A stretch of DNA of 64,000 bases from Snodgrassella alvi (GTDB lineage Bacteria > Pseudomonadota > Gammaproteobacteria > Burkholderiales > Neisseriaceae): assembly GCF_040741455.2 (NCBI RefSeq), contig NZ_CP160328.2, positions 2,173,701-2,237,700 on the forward strand, in the 5' to 3' direction. Both the position numbers and the translations under genes were made by a program. The number at the start of each line of letters is the position of its first letter. Position 1 is the first letter of the stretch. Below are positions 46,927 to 56,130 of this stretch, piece by piece. The notes under the pieces were generated by a model. That model was not told the origin of the DNA and did not search any database. It saw only the letters and a program-made list of their open reading frames with translations.

Positions 46927-47574
46927 TCAGATTGAACGGTCGTCATATAGTGGTATGCGTGTAATGCGGCTCATGCTGTGCATGTAGTCTAATACAGGCG
47001 CAGTCCATTCAATACCTTTAACCATAGTGAGATTGCGCAGAATCGGGAACAACAGGATGTCTTCCATGCCAAAAGTTCCATTCGCACCGCGGTCGCTGTG
47101 AATGAGTGGTGATAAGGCAATTAAGTCGGCGTTCAGACGTTCGATGTAGGTTTGGCTGTTTAGTAGATGCTGTTGAAAATCGCCGTAGATGGCAGTTTTT
47201 TTGTTGACGAAATAATCAATGGCGCTTTGGGTAGCAAATTCAGGCAGATTAATCTGTGTACAACGTGGTGCGGTGAGGAAGTTTCGGTAAGTATCAACGA
47301 TTTTGATCCAGCCCTGAATTTCTGGTCGGACAGTAGGGCTTAAATGTGTACTGTCTGAAAGTTTGTCGATGTATTGCACAATATCCAGACTTTCACCCAT
47401 GGCGCTGCCATCATCTTTGACTAGTATGGGTACCATTTTTTTGCCAATGAGTTTTATGGGTGTGTTTTCATCATCATTTAGCAGAAAAATATTTTCAACT
47501 GGTACTATTTTTTTTCCAAATATCATCCGCGCACGGACGCAAAAAGGGCAATGGTCGTAAAGATAAAGTTGCAT
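46927..47574 (-). CDS. grxB: Glutaredoxin 2 (GrxB type)
   Basis: A glutathione-dependent disulfide reductase of the GST-fold type. The redox motif CPFC is at residues 9-12 (YLYDHCPFCVRARM), then KKMVPILVKDDG (cis-Pro) and MGESLDIVQYIDKL. A helical GST-like C-terminal domain completes 215 residues, the length of E. coli Grx2. Single gene with its own terminator. Confidence 0.94.
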   Translation of the reverse strand: MQLYLYDHCPFCVRARMIFGKKIVPVENIFLLNDDENTPIKLIGKKMVPILVKDDGSAMGESLDIVQYIDKLSDSTHLSPTVRPEIQGWIKIVDTYRNFLTAPRCTQINLPEFATQSAIDYFVNKKTAIYGDFQQHLLNSQTYIERLNADLIALSPLIHSDRGANGTFGMEDILLFPILRNLTMVKGIEWTAPVLDYMHSMSRITRIPLYDDRSI

Positions 47575-47810
47575 TGAAATTTCCTTATTTTAATAGTGTG
47601 CGTAATAAATTTAGTGCCGAAGACACAATTCTGACATTTATCGGTTTATTGATATTTTTACTGGTGTATTGCAGTTGATAAATGTGCAGTAAAATACTTT
47701 TTCTTACACAATAATCCACAGATTTAAAAATTCTGTTGCTGTGGCTGTTTTGTGCTGTAAATTAATTAACATTATACATATATTAATTAATCAAAGTTTG
47801 TGGTTTTTTC

Positions 47811-48737
47811 ATGAGTGGTGATGTATTTAATCAAGTTTTAGATTTTTTTAAAAATTTACAGATCGATTTAGCTGATACTTTGGCAGGAGCTGATGGAACG
47901 GGCAGTTTTGTAATAGATAATTGGTCTGGTGCTTTAGGTTCTGGTTGTACGAGGGTTTTAAAAGACGGGGCGGTATTTGAACAGGCAGGAGTAAATTTTT
48001 CCCATGTAAAGGGTAAAGCAATGCCGGTTTCTGCTACTCGGCAACGTCAGCATCTGGCTGGAGCACCTTATGAAGCTATGGGGGTATCACTGGTAGTCCA
48101 TCCGCGTAATCCCTATGTGCCTACTAGCCATGCCAATGTGCGTCTGTTTGTGGCCTATCCTGAGCACGCCAGTCCTGTATGGTGGTTTGGTGGAGGCTTT
48201 GATTTAACACCGTTTTATCCGTTTGAAGAAGATGTTTTACACTGGCATCGGGTAGCTCAGGCAGCTTGTCTGCCATTTGGAGAAGCAGTGTATCCGGAAT
48301 TCAAACAGTGGTGTGACCGCTATTTTTATTTGCCACACCGGCGAGAGCAGCGGGGGGTGGGCGGTTTGTTTTTTGATGACTTAAACCGCTGGGATTTTGC
48401 TCAATGTTTTGCTTTTATAAAGGCGGTGAGCTCAGCCTATACACAAGCATATTTGCCAATTGTGGCGCGGCGCAAGAATATATCATATGGCGAGCGTGAA
48501 CGACAATTTCAACTCTACCGGCGCGGACGTTATATAGAATTTAATCTACTCTGTGACCGAGGCACACAGTTTGGTTTAAATGCTGGCGGACGTACGGAAT
48601 CTATCCTGATGTCTATGCCGCCTGCTGCCCGTTTCGAATATCAGTATGAGCCTGAAACGGGTTCTGCTGAAGCTCAGCTAGCCAAGTATTTACAGATACA
48701 CGACTGGCTGGCAGAGGGTGAAACTTGCTCAGTATAA
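47811..48737 (+). CDS. hemF: Oxygen-dependent coproporphyrinogen III oxidase
   Basis: Aerobic haem synthesis enzyme that decarboxylates coproporphyrinogen III to protoporphyrinogen [58 protein letters not shown] and [13 protein letters not shown] are the signature blocks. 308 residues. The ATG at 47811 has no strong ribosome site. Its presence indicates an oxygen-respiring lifestyle. Confidence 0.96.
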   Translation: MSGDVFNQVLDFFKNLQIDLADTLAGADGTGSFVIDNWSGALGSGCTRVLKDGAVFEQAGVNFSHVKGKAMPVSATRQRQHLAGAPYEAMGVSLVVHPRNPYVPTSHANVRLFVAYPEHASPVWWFGGGFDLTPFYPFEEDVLHWHRVAQAACLPFGEAVYPEFKQWCDRYFYLPHRREQRGVGGLFFDDLNRWDFAQCFAFIKAVSSAYTQAYLPIVARRKNISYGERERQFQLYRRGRYIEFNLLCDRGTQFGLNAGGRTESILMSMPPAARFEYQYEPETGSAEAQLAKYLQIHDWLAEGETCSV

Positions 48738-48760
48738 GTGAGGAATTCGGCGCAGATTTT

Positions 48761-49996
48761 CTATTTGTTTAGTGCCTGCTGTACTGGAAGAGCAGTCAGC
48801 AGACACAAGCTGACTGGCATAATAATATCAGGTGTGATATTGGTTATTTCTATTACAAATAATATTGCGGTCAGAGGCATTTTTTGCTGTACCGCCAGAA
48901 AAACTGTTGCTCCAACTACTACGGCTGCTATCAAGGGCACAGGAGGCAATATACTATTCCATGCGGTAGCCGCAAGTAAGGCAACAAGGCCACCAATCAT
49001 CATTGAGGGTGTAATAAAACCGCCATAAGCACCGGCTCGTGTAGCCAGTAACAAGGCAAGCCACTTGCCAATAAGCAGAGCTGCTGCATATTGCCAACTA
49101 ATGCTGTCATTAAATAATAATTCATTACCTGCTTTTCCGTTGCCCAGTATTTCCGGCAGCCACATTGCCAGTACACCTATTAGTACGAAAGCGGCAACAC
49201 TGATAAAAATTAGGCGCGGTGTGCTGCGGTTTGCGGGTTTACAGTAAGCTAATTGCTGTTGTAACAGCCAAGAACCGGCGGTGATAATAGGGCCGAGTAA
49301 TAACGCCCAAACTAATAATGTACTATTAAGAGTAAGTGTCGGTAGCTGATAGGAAGTTGAACTGCCTAAACCCAACCGTGCTACCCATGTCGCAGTTGTG
49401 CAGCAAATTAAGGCAGCAATCACGCATTGGCGTTGAAAGCTGAAAAGTAGCGTTTCTAGAGCAAACAGGGCACCGGCTAGTGGTACATCAAACACCGCTG
49501 CCAGACCTGCTGCCGCACTACAGGCTAAGAGAATTTTCCGTTCCTCGGCGCTGATTTGCAATCGACGGCTGATGCAATCCGCCAGAGCAGAACTAATTTC
49601 ACGTGGAGCGGTTTCCCGCCCGAGGGGTGAGCCCATACCCACTGTTAAAATCTGTAGCAACGCATGAATCACAGTCGTACCTAGCGGTATGGGGGTGGTG
49701 CTGGTACTGATGGCCTGTTTGATATCTACTAGTTTGGCACCAAAACGGTGCAGCAGAAACCAGCCAATGCCACCCACTATGCCGCAGCCAGACACAGCCA
49801 GCAGACGATGCATAGCACTGGTTTGTTCTACCATGTCTCGAAAAGTGATGCCGTCAATACGCCTGATGCCATAGACAAGCTGCTGAATCATATGCAGCAG
49901 TCCGATTAAGGACATACCTGCCACACCAGCAATGGCTCCGCAGAGCAATAATAAAGCAATCATTCTGGGGCTTAATCGGGTCATGACAGTATGCAT
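48761..49996 (-). CDS. ClC family chloride channel/transporter
   Basis: A 411-residue inner-membrane protein with about 10 membrane helices. The second selectivity motif appears as GSPLGRETAPREISSALAD, where GREGP is usual, and the third as AYGGFITPSMMIGGL (GGxFxP-like). The first motif, GSGIP, is not recognisable at the expected place, where TSTTPIPLG is found. This places it in a divergent ClC branch; ion and direction cannot be inferred. It is convergent with hemF, whose stop is 23 bases away. Confidence 0.85.
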   Translation of the reverse strand: MHTVMTRLSPRMIALLLLCGAIAGVAGMSLIGLLHMIQQLVYGIRRIDGITFRDMVEQTSAMHRLLAVSGCGIVGGIGWFLLHRFGAKLVDIKQAISTSTTPIPLGTTVIHALLQILTVGMGSPLGRETAPREISSALADCISRRLQISAEERKILLACSAAAGLAAVFDVPLAGALFALETLLFSFQRQCVIAALICCTTATWVARLGLGSSTSYQLPTLTLNSTLLVWALLLGPIITAGSWLLQQQLAYCKPANRSTPRLIFISVAAFVLIGVLAMWLPEILGNGKAGNELLFNDSISWQYAAALLIGKWLALLLATRAGAYGGFITPSMMIGGLVALLAATAWNSILPPVPLIAAVVVGATVFLAVQQKMPLTAILFVIEITNITPDIIMPVSLCLLTALPVQQALNK

Positions 49997-50128
49997 CAGT
50001 GGTAAATAAAAGTGGTTTTTACACTTTAATGCCTTTATTGTAAATGTCGGAATACGGTTTGCGGAATTTCGGCCTAAGCCTGTGCTAAAATCAGTCTATT
50101 TTGTCAGGATTTTAAAGGAAGCATTCCT

Positions 50129-51757
50129 GTGATTAGTACCAATAATATTACGATGCAGTTTGGCGCTAAGCCATTGTTTGAGAATGTATCGGTGAAGTTC
50201 GGTGGCGGCCATCGCTATGGTTTGATTGGTGCCAACGGCTCAGGTAAATCAACTTTTATGAAAATTCTGGGTGGCGATCTGGAGCCTACAAGTGGTGAAG
50301 TAGCCATAGATCAGGGGCTCCGTCTGGGTAAACTGCGGCAGGATCAGTTTGCTTATGAAGATATGCGTGTGCTTGATGTGGTCTTAATGGGGCACACTGA
50401 AATGTGGGCCGCGATGACAGAGCGTGATGCTATCTATGCCAATCCGGATGCAACTGAAGATGATTATATGCGCGCGGCAGATTTGGAAGCCAAATTTGCA
50501 GAATACGACGGTTATACGGCGGAAGCCCGAGCTGCTGAATTGCTTGCCGGTGTGGGTATAGATGAGCATTTGCATAATGCTAGTATGAGTGAAGTGGCAC
50601 CGGGGTTTAAGCTGCGCGTGTTGTTAGCGCAGGCATTGTTTTCCAAACCGGATGTGCTGCTGCTGGATGAGCCCACCAATAATCTGGATATCAACACCAT
50701 CCGCTGGTTGGAAGGTGTATTGAATAGTTATGAATCTACCATGATTATCATTTCGCACGACCGCCACTTTTTAAATGAAGTGTGTACGTACATGGCTGAT
50801 GTGGATTATGGTGGCATTACGCTGTATCCAGGTAATTATGATGATTATATGCTGGCTTCTACGCAGGCTCGCGAACGTACACTGAAAGACAATGCCAAAG
50901 CCAAGGAAAAATTGCAGGAGCTGCAGGAGTTTGTGGCTCGCTTTTCGGCTAATAAATCTAAAGCACGGCAGGCTACCAGCCGCGCCAAGCTGGCAGATAA
51001 AATCAAGGCCGATATGGTGGAAGTCAAGCCATCCAGCCGTCAGAGTCCGTTTATTCGTTTTAATTTTGATGATAAGAAAAAATTGCACCGGCAGGCATTG
51101 GAAGTGCAGGATTTATCTAAACGATTTGACCGCCAATTGTTCAAAAAGCTGAGTCTTATGCTGGATGCGGGGGAACGGCTGGCAATTATCGGCCCAAATG
51201 GTGCCGGTAAATCCACTTTGCTGAAACTCTTGGCAGGAGCTTATGATGAAGCTTATAACGAAGGTATTAAAGCGGATAGTGGTAGTGTGAAATGGGCGGA
51301 AAAAGCACAGGTTGGCTATTACCCACAGGATCATGAAAATGATTTTGACGTACCGATGACGTTAACTGAGTGGATGCGCCAATGGGGTAAAGAAGGTGAT
51401 GATGAGCAGGTTATCCGTGGCACACTCGGGAGGCTGTTGTTTGGCAGCAATGAAGTCGGTAAACAGGTACAGGTGCTGTCTGGTGGTGAAAAAGGCCGCA
51501 TGCTGTATGGTAAGCTGATTTTACAAGAACCAAATGTGCTGGTTATGGATGAACCGACCAACCATATGGATATGGAAAGCATCGAGGCGCTAAATATGGC
51601 ACTGGAAAAATTTCCAGGTACATTGGTGTTTGTATCCCATGATCGTCAGTTTGTGTCCAGTCTTGCAACGCAGATTATTGAGCTAGATGGTGAAGGTGGC
51701 TTTGAATATTATCTGGGTGATTATGAAGGTTATCTGGCCAAGAAAGGTCTGGTTTGA
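50129..51757 (+). CDS. ABC-F family ATPase (YbiT type)
   Basis: A soluble tandem ABC ATPase that acts on the ribosome. Two nucleotide-binding domains carry Walker [10 protein letters not shown] and GPNGAGKST; Walker [12 protein letters not shown] and [10 protein letters not shown]. The signature is canonical (LSGGEKGRM) in the second domain but replaced by [12 protein letters not shown] in the first, as in YbiT. The linker is charged. Length 542. Start codon GTG (50129) with AAAGGAA upstream. Confidence 0.92.
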   Translation: MISTNNITMQFGAKPLFENVSVKFGGGHRYGLIGANGSGKSTFMKILGGDLEPTSGEVAIDQGLRLGKLRQDQFAYEDMRVLDVVLMGHTEMWAAMTERDAIYANPDATEDDYMRAADLEAKFAEYDGYTAEARAAELLAGVGIDEHLHNASMSEVAPGFKLRVLLAQALFSKPDVLLLDEPTNNLDINTIRWLEGVLNSYESTMIIISHDRHFLNEVCTYMADVDYGGITLYPGNYDDYMLASTQARERTLKDNAKAKEKLQELQEFVARFSANKSKARQATSRAKLADKIKADMVEVKPSSRQSPFIRFNFDDKKKLHRQALEVQDLSKRFDRQLFKKLSLMLDAGERLAIIGPNGAGKSTLLKLLAGAYDEAYNEGIKADSGSVKWAEKAQVGYYPQDHENDFDVPMTLTEWMRQWGKEGDDEQVIRGTLGRLLFGSNEVGKQVQVLSGGEKGRMLYGKLILQEPNVLVMDEPTNHMDMESIEALNMALEKFPGTLVFVSHDRQFVSSLATQIIELDGEGGFEYYLGDYEGYLAKKGLV

Positions 51758-51765
51758 TTTATATT

Positions 51766-51796
51766 GACTGCCTGTTCACACAGGCAGTTTTTTTAT
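51766..51796 (+). terminator. Terminator of the ABC-F gene
   Basis: An 8-bp stem, ACTGCCTG (51767-51774) / CAGGCAGT (51781-51788), has a 6-nt loop and seven T. It starts 9 bases past the stop and lies just before the next gene's ribosome site. Confidence 0.88.
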
Positions 51797-51809
51797 ATGG
51801 GAGATAATG

Positions 51810-52355
51810 ATGAGTACAAGCAAAAATTCTGCGGTAAAACTGGTTGATTGTAATGAGCAGGCACACGCAGAAGCCATTTTGGCACTTTTTAATCATACGA
51901 TTGCTTCTTCTACGGCTCTATATGATTATGAACCGCGTACACTGGCATTTATGCATGGCTGGTTTGCCGCCAAACGTGCGCGTAACTGTCCTGTAATCGG
52001 TGCAGTAAATGAGCATGGTGATCTGCTGGCTTTTGCCTCATGGGGTGCATTCAGAGATTATCCAGCAAATAAATATACTGTAGAGCACAGTGTTTATGTG
52101 CGTGATGACTGCCGTCGACAGGGTCTGGCGCGCATGCTGATGCAGGAACTGATTGAACGTGCACGCAAGGCTGATATGCATGTTCTTATGGGGGTGATTG
52201 ATGCGGCTAATAGTGGCAGCATCGCCCTGCATGAACAGCTGGGTTTCACTCATGTAGGCACGCTACCACAGATAGGATTTAAATTTGGCCACTGGCTGGA
52301 TGCGGCTTTGTATCAGCTGACTTTGGATACCCCTCTTAGACCAATAGACGGTTGA
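51810..52355 (+). CDS. GNAT acetyltransferase, phosphinothricin/L-amino acid N-acetyltransferase type
   Basis: A 181-residue acetyltransferase close to the PAT/MnaT group, which acetylates toxic amino acid analogues such as methionine derivatives. EHSVYVRDDCRRQGLARMLM is the acetyl-CoA motif, and VIDAANSGSIALHEQLGFTHVGTLPQIGFKFG is the group-specific C-terminal block. Two adjacent ATGs fit; the second (51810) has the better ribosome-site spacing (GGGAGA). It ends at its own terminator. Confidence 0.88.
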   Translation: MSTSKNSAVKLVDCNEQAHAEAILALFNHTIASSTALYDYEPRTLAFMHGWFAAKRARNCPVIGAVNEHGDLLAFASWGAFRDYPANKYTVEHSVYVRDDCRRQGLARMLMQELIERARKADMHVLMGVIDAANSGSIALHEQLGFTHVGTLPQIGFKFGHWLDAALYQLTLDTPLRPIDG

Positions 52356-52375
52356 TAAGAAGTAAGAAGAATATG

Positions 52376-52401
52376 GACAGCATATCTATGCTGTTTTTTT
52401 A
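52376..52401 (+). terminator. Terminator of the GNAT gene
   Basis: An 8-bp stem, ACAGCATA (52377-52384) / TATGCTGT (52387-52394), has a 2-nt loop and runs into seven T. Confidence 0.8.
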
Positions 52402-52438
52402 TTGGCAGTACTTCAATATGACTTCTTTATAGTATTTT

Positions 52439-52831
52439 TCAGACGAATTTTAGCCACCACTGTATGCAAAACAAGCCGAATATGGTGAGCAGCAGAGAAC
52501 CGCCTGTATGTAAAAGCATATGGGTGAGTGCAAGAACATAGCGGTGGGACTGAAGTAATTGTACTGATTCCATGGAAAAGGTTGAAAACGTGGTTAATCC
52601 GCCCAGAAACCCTGTAATAACGAACAAGCGCCATTCGGGGGCTATGTTTACGAAATGTAGAAACAGACCACTTGACAACCCGATCAAATAAGCGCCAATC
52701 CAGTTTGCAGCTAAGGTGCCATAGGGTAGAGTGGAATGAATGGTGTTTAGACTGATACTTAATAGCCAACGTACAACAGCACCCAGTGCCGCACCACCAG
52801 CAATCGCAAATATGGACCGATACATAAACAA
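52439..52831 (-). CDS. crcB: Fluoride ion channel CrcB/FluC
   Basis: A dual-topology fluoride exporter channel of the inner membrane. The 130-residue protein has four membrane segments. GAALGAVVRW and the signature GFLGGLTTFSTFSMESVQLL, with the phenylalanine box and central sodium site, are clear. I looked for a fluoride riboswitch in the leader upstream of 52831 and saw no match. It lies between convergent/divergent plus-strand genes as a single unit. Confidence 0.93.
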   Translation of the reverse strand: MFMYRSIFAIAGGAALGAVVRWLLSISLNTIHSTLPYGTLAANWIGAYLIGLSSGLFLHFVNIAPEWRLFVITGFLGGLTTFSTFSMESVQLLQSHRYVLALTHMLLHTGGSLLLTIFGLFCIQWWLKFV

Positions 52832-52949
52832 ACTACCGAAACAGGATACAGATTCATTTATTTTACGCTAAAGCAGCGTCACTAATATTGTCAACTACAG
52901 TTGAAATGGCTACGCTAAGGTTCTCAACTACACTAAAAAATTTATTCTT

Positions 52950-53486
52950 ATGAATCTAACCGAAACTAAAATCAGCAGTGAAGAAGTTTATCATGGTACC
53001 TTTATAAATGTATTTGAAGATACTGTTTGTCTGCCCAATGGTAATCAGGCGCAACGGATAGTGGTGCAGCATCCAGGTGCAGCTGCAGTGTTGGCGGTAA
53101 CATCAGAACAAAAAGTAGTATTGGTGCGTCAATGGCGTTATCCGGTAGGGGAAGCCTTACTTGAGATTCCCGCTGGTAAGCTGGATGGAAAAAATGAAGA
53201 TCCGGCTCACGCTGCTGTGCGTGAATTGGCTGAAGAAACCCCTTATACAGCCACAGAAGTTAAACTAATTTACACTTTTTACACCGTTCCAGGCTTTGGT
53301 GATGAAAAAATGTATCTTTATCTTGCTGAAAATGTGCAAGCTGATAGTAAGCTGAGCGCAGACGAAGATGAGATAATCGAGCCTGTTTTGCTCAGTAGGG
53401 AAGAGGTGCGTAAAGCGTTGGCCAGTAATCAGATTCATGATGGTAAGACATTGATTGCGTTGCAATATTGGTTATTGTATTGCTAA
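52950..53486 (+). CDS. NUDIX hydrolase, probable ADP-ribose pyrophosphatase
   Basis: Likely splits ADP-ribose to AMP and ribose 5-phosphate. RQWRYPVGEALLEIPAGKLD is typical of the NudF type. The Nudix box reads GKLDGKNEDPAHAAVREL then AEETPY: compared with the consensus it has one extra residue before the first Glu and Pro where Gly is usual after EE. The catalytic REL-EE acids are kept. The 178-residue length is slightly short. It precedes gloB by 17 bases. Confidence 0.88.
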   Translation: MNLTETKISSEEVYHGTFINVFEDTVCLPNGNQAQRIVVQHPGAAAVLAVTSEQKVVLVRQWRYPVGEALLEIPAGKLDGKNEDPAHAAVRELAEETPYTATEVKLIYTFYTVPGFGDEKMYLYLAENVQADSKLSADEDEIIEPVLLSREEVRKALASNQIHDGKTLIALQYWLLYC

Positions 53487-53503
53487 AGTTGGAGTGGGCT
53501 GTG

Positions 53504-54262
53504 ATGCAGATTCTTCCGATACCCGCCTTAACTGATAATTATATCTGGCTGTTACATCAGGAAAAGCAGGCTGTTGTAGTAGATCCCGGAGAAGCGCAAG
53601 GTGTCATTGATTATCTGATTGCGCATGAGATAACTCTAAGTGCCATCTGGCTGACTCATACACATTATGACCATATCGACGGGGTTTCTGCTTTGTTACA
53701 GCAGTTTCCACGGTGTGTGATTACTGGGTCGGATAGATGGAGGCTGGTAAACTGGCCAGTTACAGAAGGGAGTCGGTTTGCAGCTTTCGGACAACAGGTA
53801 TCCGTATGGCACATACCTGGGCACACAGAAGATCATCTGGCTTATATACTCACCGATGATGAGAGCCGGCAACATGTGTTTTGTGGTGATACACTTTTCA
53901 GTGCAGGTTGCGGGCGGGTGCTTCCCGGAGCCATGGCCAAAATGTTTGCCAGTTTGCAACGTCTAAACAGTCTTTCACCTAATACATTGTTCTATCCGGC
54001 ACATGAATATACTGCGGCCAATCTAAGATTTGCGCATGCAGTTGAGCCGGATAATGAGGCAATCCAGAAAGCCTCAAGACAAGCTGAAACGCCGCCAACT
54101 CTGCCGGTTACATTAGTTCATGAACGCACTATCAACCCTTTTTTACGTATCAGCCAGCCGCAGGTAATCGCCGCTGCAATACAACATAGTCTGCCGCGAC
54201 AAAATGCTAATCAGCCGCTGGCTGTTTTTACCTGCTTACGCGAATGGAAAAATCAATTCTGA
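53504..54262 (+). CDS. gloB: Hydroxyacylglutathione hydrolase (glyoxalase II)
   Basis: Hydrolyses S-lactoylglutathione in methylglyoxal detoxification. This metallo-beta-lactamase-fold enzyme has the dinuclear zinc motif HTHYDH (His52, His54, Asp56, His57). GHTEDHLAY, FCGDTLFSAGCGRVL and YPAHEYTAANLRFA follow. I start at MQILPIPALTDNY (ATG 53504). An upstream start would overlap the NUDIX gene and add a hydrophobic stretch foreign to the family. 252 residues, normal. Confidence 0.95.
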   Translation: MQILPIPALTDNYIWLLHQEKQAVVVDPGEAQGVIDYLIAHEITLSAIWLTHTHYDHIDGVSALLQQFPRCVITGSDRWRLVNWPVTEGSRFAAFGQQVSVWHIPGHTEDHLAYILTDDESRQHVFCGDTLFSAGCGRVLPGAMAKMFASLQRLNSLSPNTLFYPAHEYTAANLRFAHAVEPDNEAIQKASRQAETPPTLPVTLVHERTINPFLRISQPQVIAAAIQHSLPRQNANQPLAVFTCLREWKNQF

Positions 54263-54338
54263 TTCCGATGCCGATTGCAGCATGTTATCATTAAGGCAGC
54301 ATAATAACGAAGGAATAAATGAGTTGAAACAAGGTTGA

Positions 54339-55769
54339 ATGCCTGATAAAGATGATATTGGACTGAAAAAATCAGGGAGCATTCAGCTTGTCAACTGCCG
54401 AAATATGAATACAACATCTCGATACAGGATGACCTGGAAACAACTGTTAAGTACCCAGCGTTTTAAACCGAACAATGGCAGTATCGTCCCAACCGTAACC
54501 GCGTCCAGTGAAGAAGGTGCAGAAGCTTTACGTACAGATTTTCATATAGACTATGACCGTGTGGTGTTTTCCAGTGGTTTTCGCCGGCTAGCACGTAAAA
54601 CACAGGTGCATCCATTTGCTTTACATGACCACACACACAATCGCCTGACACACAGTGTAGAAGTGGCTAGTGTGGGACGTAGTCTGGGGAATCGAGTCGG
54701 CGTAATGCTTGCAAATGGTGATTTTTTACCACCAGACAGTCACCCAGCTGATATCGGAGCCATTGTACAGGTGGCTTGTTTAGCGCATGATTTTGGCAAT
54801 CCGCCATTTGGACATACTGGTGAAGAGGCTTTGCGTGAATGGTTCCGTGATCCGCAACATGCACATTATTTACATAAACTCAGTGCCGTTGAACGCAATG
54901 ATATTGAAACTTACGAAGGTAATGCTCATAGCCTGCGTCTGGTAGCTAGTCTGGAAATGTATCAGAATGATGGCGGAATGCGGCTCACAGCGGCGGTTAT
55001 CGGCGCTTTAATGAAATATCCTTGGACAAGTTCAGCACAAAAAGGGCGAAGTAAATTCAATATTTATCAGACTGAACTGCCTTTTATTCGCTGCGTAGCA
55101 CAACAGCTAGGCTTGCTTACTGCGGGTGAGAATCAATGGGTACGGCATCCTTTATCCTATCTGATGGAAGCGGCTGATGATATTTGCTATGCATTACTCG
55201 ATCTAGAAGATGCAGTCGAACTGGAACTATTGCAGGTAAAAGAAGTTGAGCAAATTTTATCTAGACTGATCAATCAGGAATATAACTTGCATTCAGACAC
55301 TAGTCAGGCGCACTGTGCACGATTGCGCGGTATCGCCATTGGCCGTGCTGTAGATGATATCGCGCATACCTTTATCAAGTATCATGGAGATTTATTAAAC
55401 GGCGAATTTTGCGGTAAAGATCTTATTGAGCTGGCAAGTCCTGATGTTAGTGATGCGCTTAATGCTGCTAAGGATTTGGCATGTAAACGCATATTTCGTC
55501 ATCAGAGCAAATTAATTACCGAAATCGCTACTTTCCCCTGTCTTGGTTCGATATTGGGTCTGCTGGTACCAGCAGTACATGACTTTATTAAAACCGACAA
55601 AATGAGCAAGCGGCAGGAGCTGGCTTTGTCATTATTGAAAGAGCAGAAACTAACTCGTGACGATAATTTGTATCAGGCTTATATGAAAGTGCTGGATTTT
55701 GTTGGCGGGATGACGGATAACACAGCAGCGAAGCTGGCACGCGAAGTGTCGGGTATTGGCATGTTGTAA
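54339..55769 (+). CDS. dgt: Deoxyguanosinetriphosphate triphosphohydrolase-like protein (dGTPase)
   Basis: HD-domain enzyme that releases tripolyphosphate from dGTP or related dNTPs. YDRVVFSSGFRRLARKTQV, HNRLTHSVEVASVGRSLG (H) and CLAHDFGNPPFGHTGEEAL (HD) are the metal-binding blocks. The start is uncertain: ATG 54339 has an AAGG ribosome site, but family members usually begin near MTWKQLLSTQRF, which is ATG 54429; ATG 54405 is also in frame. A tiny ATG-AGT-TGA frame with a better ribosome site lies 12 bases upstream. 476 residues from the first start. Confidence 0.92.
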   Translation: MPDKDDIGLKKSGSIQLVNCRNMNTTSRYRMTWKQLLSTQRFKPNNGSIVPTVTASSEEGAEALRTDFHIDYDRVVFSSGFRRLARKTQVHPFALHDHTHNRLTHSVEVASVGRSLGNRVGVMLANGDFLPPDSHPADIGAIVQVACLAHDFGNPPFGHTGEEALREWFRDPQHAHYLHKLSAVERNDIETYEGNAHSLRLVASLEMYQNDGGMRLTAAVIGALMKYPWTSSAQKGRSKFNIYQTELPFIRCVAQQLGLLTAGENQWVRHPLSYLMEAADDICYALLDLEDAVELELLQVKEVEQILSRLINQEYNLHSDTSQAHCARLRGIAIGRAVDDIAHTFIKYHGDLLNGEFCGKDLIELASPDVSDALNAAKDLACKRIFRHQSKLITEIATFPCLGSILGLLVPAVHDFIKTDKMSKRQELALSLLKEQKLTRDDNLYQAYMKVLDFVGGMTDNTAAKLAREVSGIGML

Positions 55770-55851
55770 TTATTAGCACTGATTAAATGGATAAATAATT
55801 ATTTAAATCATGTGTATAAATATTATTTTTAATTTTGTGCGGTTTTTTTTC

Positions 55852-55880
55852 TTGCCAAAAAGCAAATTATTGCGTATTAT
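55852..55880 (+). promoter_or_regulatory. Promoter of the tRNA-Arg/tRNA-Glu operon
   Basis: TTGCCA (55852-55857), a 17-nt spacer and TATTAT (55875-55880), followed at once by a GC-rich stretch (CGCGC). This is the layout of a stable-RNA promoter under stringent control, and it lies 47 bases before the first tRNA. Confidence 0.75.
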
Positions 55881-55926
55881 CGCGCTTCTTGATTTTCGGT
55901 GACTCTTAAACGAGTTCGAAAGCAGT

Positions 55927-56003
55927 GCACCCGTAGCTCAGTTGGATAGAGTATCTGGCTACGAACCAGAGGGTCGGGCGTTCGAATCGCTCCGGGTGCA
56001 CCA
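55927..56003 (+). tRNA. tRNA-Arg (anticodon ACG)
   Basis: 77 nt including an encoded CCA. The acceptor GCACCCG pairs with CGGGTGC. The D-arm AGCTCAGTTGGATAGAGT, anticodon loop CTACGAA with ACG, and T-arm GTTCGAATC are all present. A34 is expected to be edited to inosine to read CGU, CGC and CGA. Confidence 0.95.
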
Positions 56004-56013
56004 TCAAGCTAAC

Positions 56014-56088
56014 GCGCCCATCGTCTAGCGGTTAGGACATCGCCCTTTCACGGCGGTAACCGGGGTTCGATTCCCCGTGGGCGTGCCA
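56014..56088 (+). tRNA. tRNA-Glu (anticodon TTC)
   Basis: 75 nt including CCA. Anticodon loop CTTTCAC with TTC, anticodon stem CGCC/GGCG, and T-loop GTTCGATTC are present. The acceptor GCGCCCA pairs with TGGGCGT, which leaves a G1-U72 wobble at the end of the stem. It lies 10 bases after tRNA-Arg and shares its transcript. Substrate of GltX and of MnmA, both encoded in this window. Confidence 0.95.
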
Positions 56089-56094
56089 GATTCT

Positions 56095-56130
56095 AAAAAC
56101 CTGTTTGATTGTTCAAACAGGTTTTTTTAT
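56095..56130 (+). terminator. Terminator of the tRNA operon
   Basis: A perfect 14-bp stem, AAAAACCTGTTTGA (56095-56108) / TCAAACAGGTTTTT (56113-56126), has a 4-nt loop and a T-run. It begins 7 bases after the CCA of tRNA-Glu. Confidence 0.92.

Noticed and set aside
52832-52949. Fluoride riboswitch upstream of crcB
   Set aside because: The leader lacks the conserved GAUGG/CUGAUG-type core of the crcB motif.
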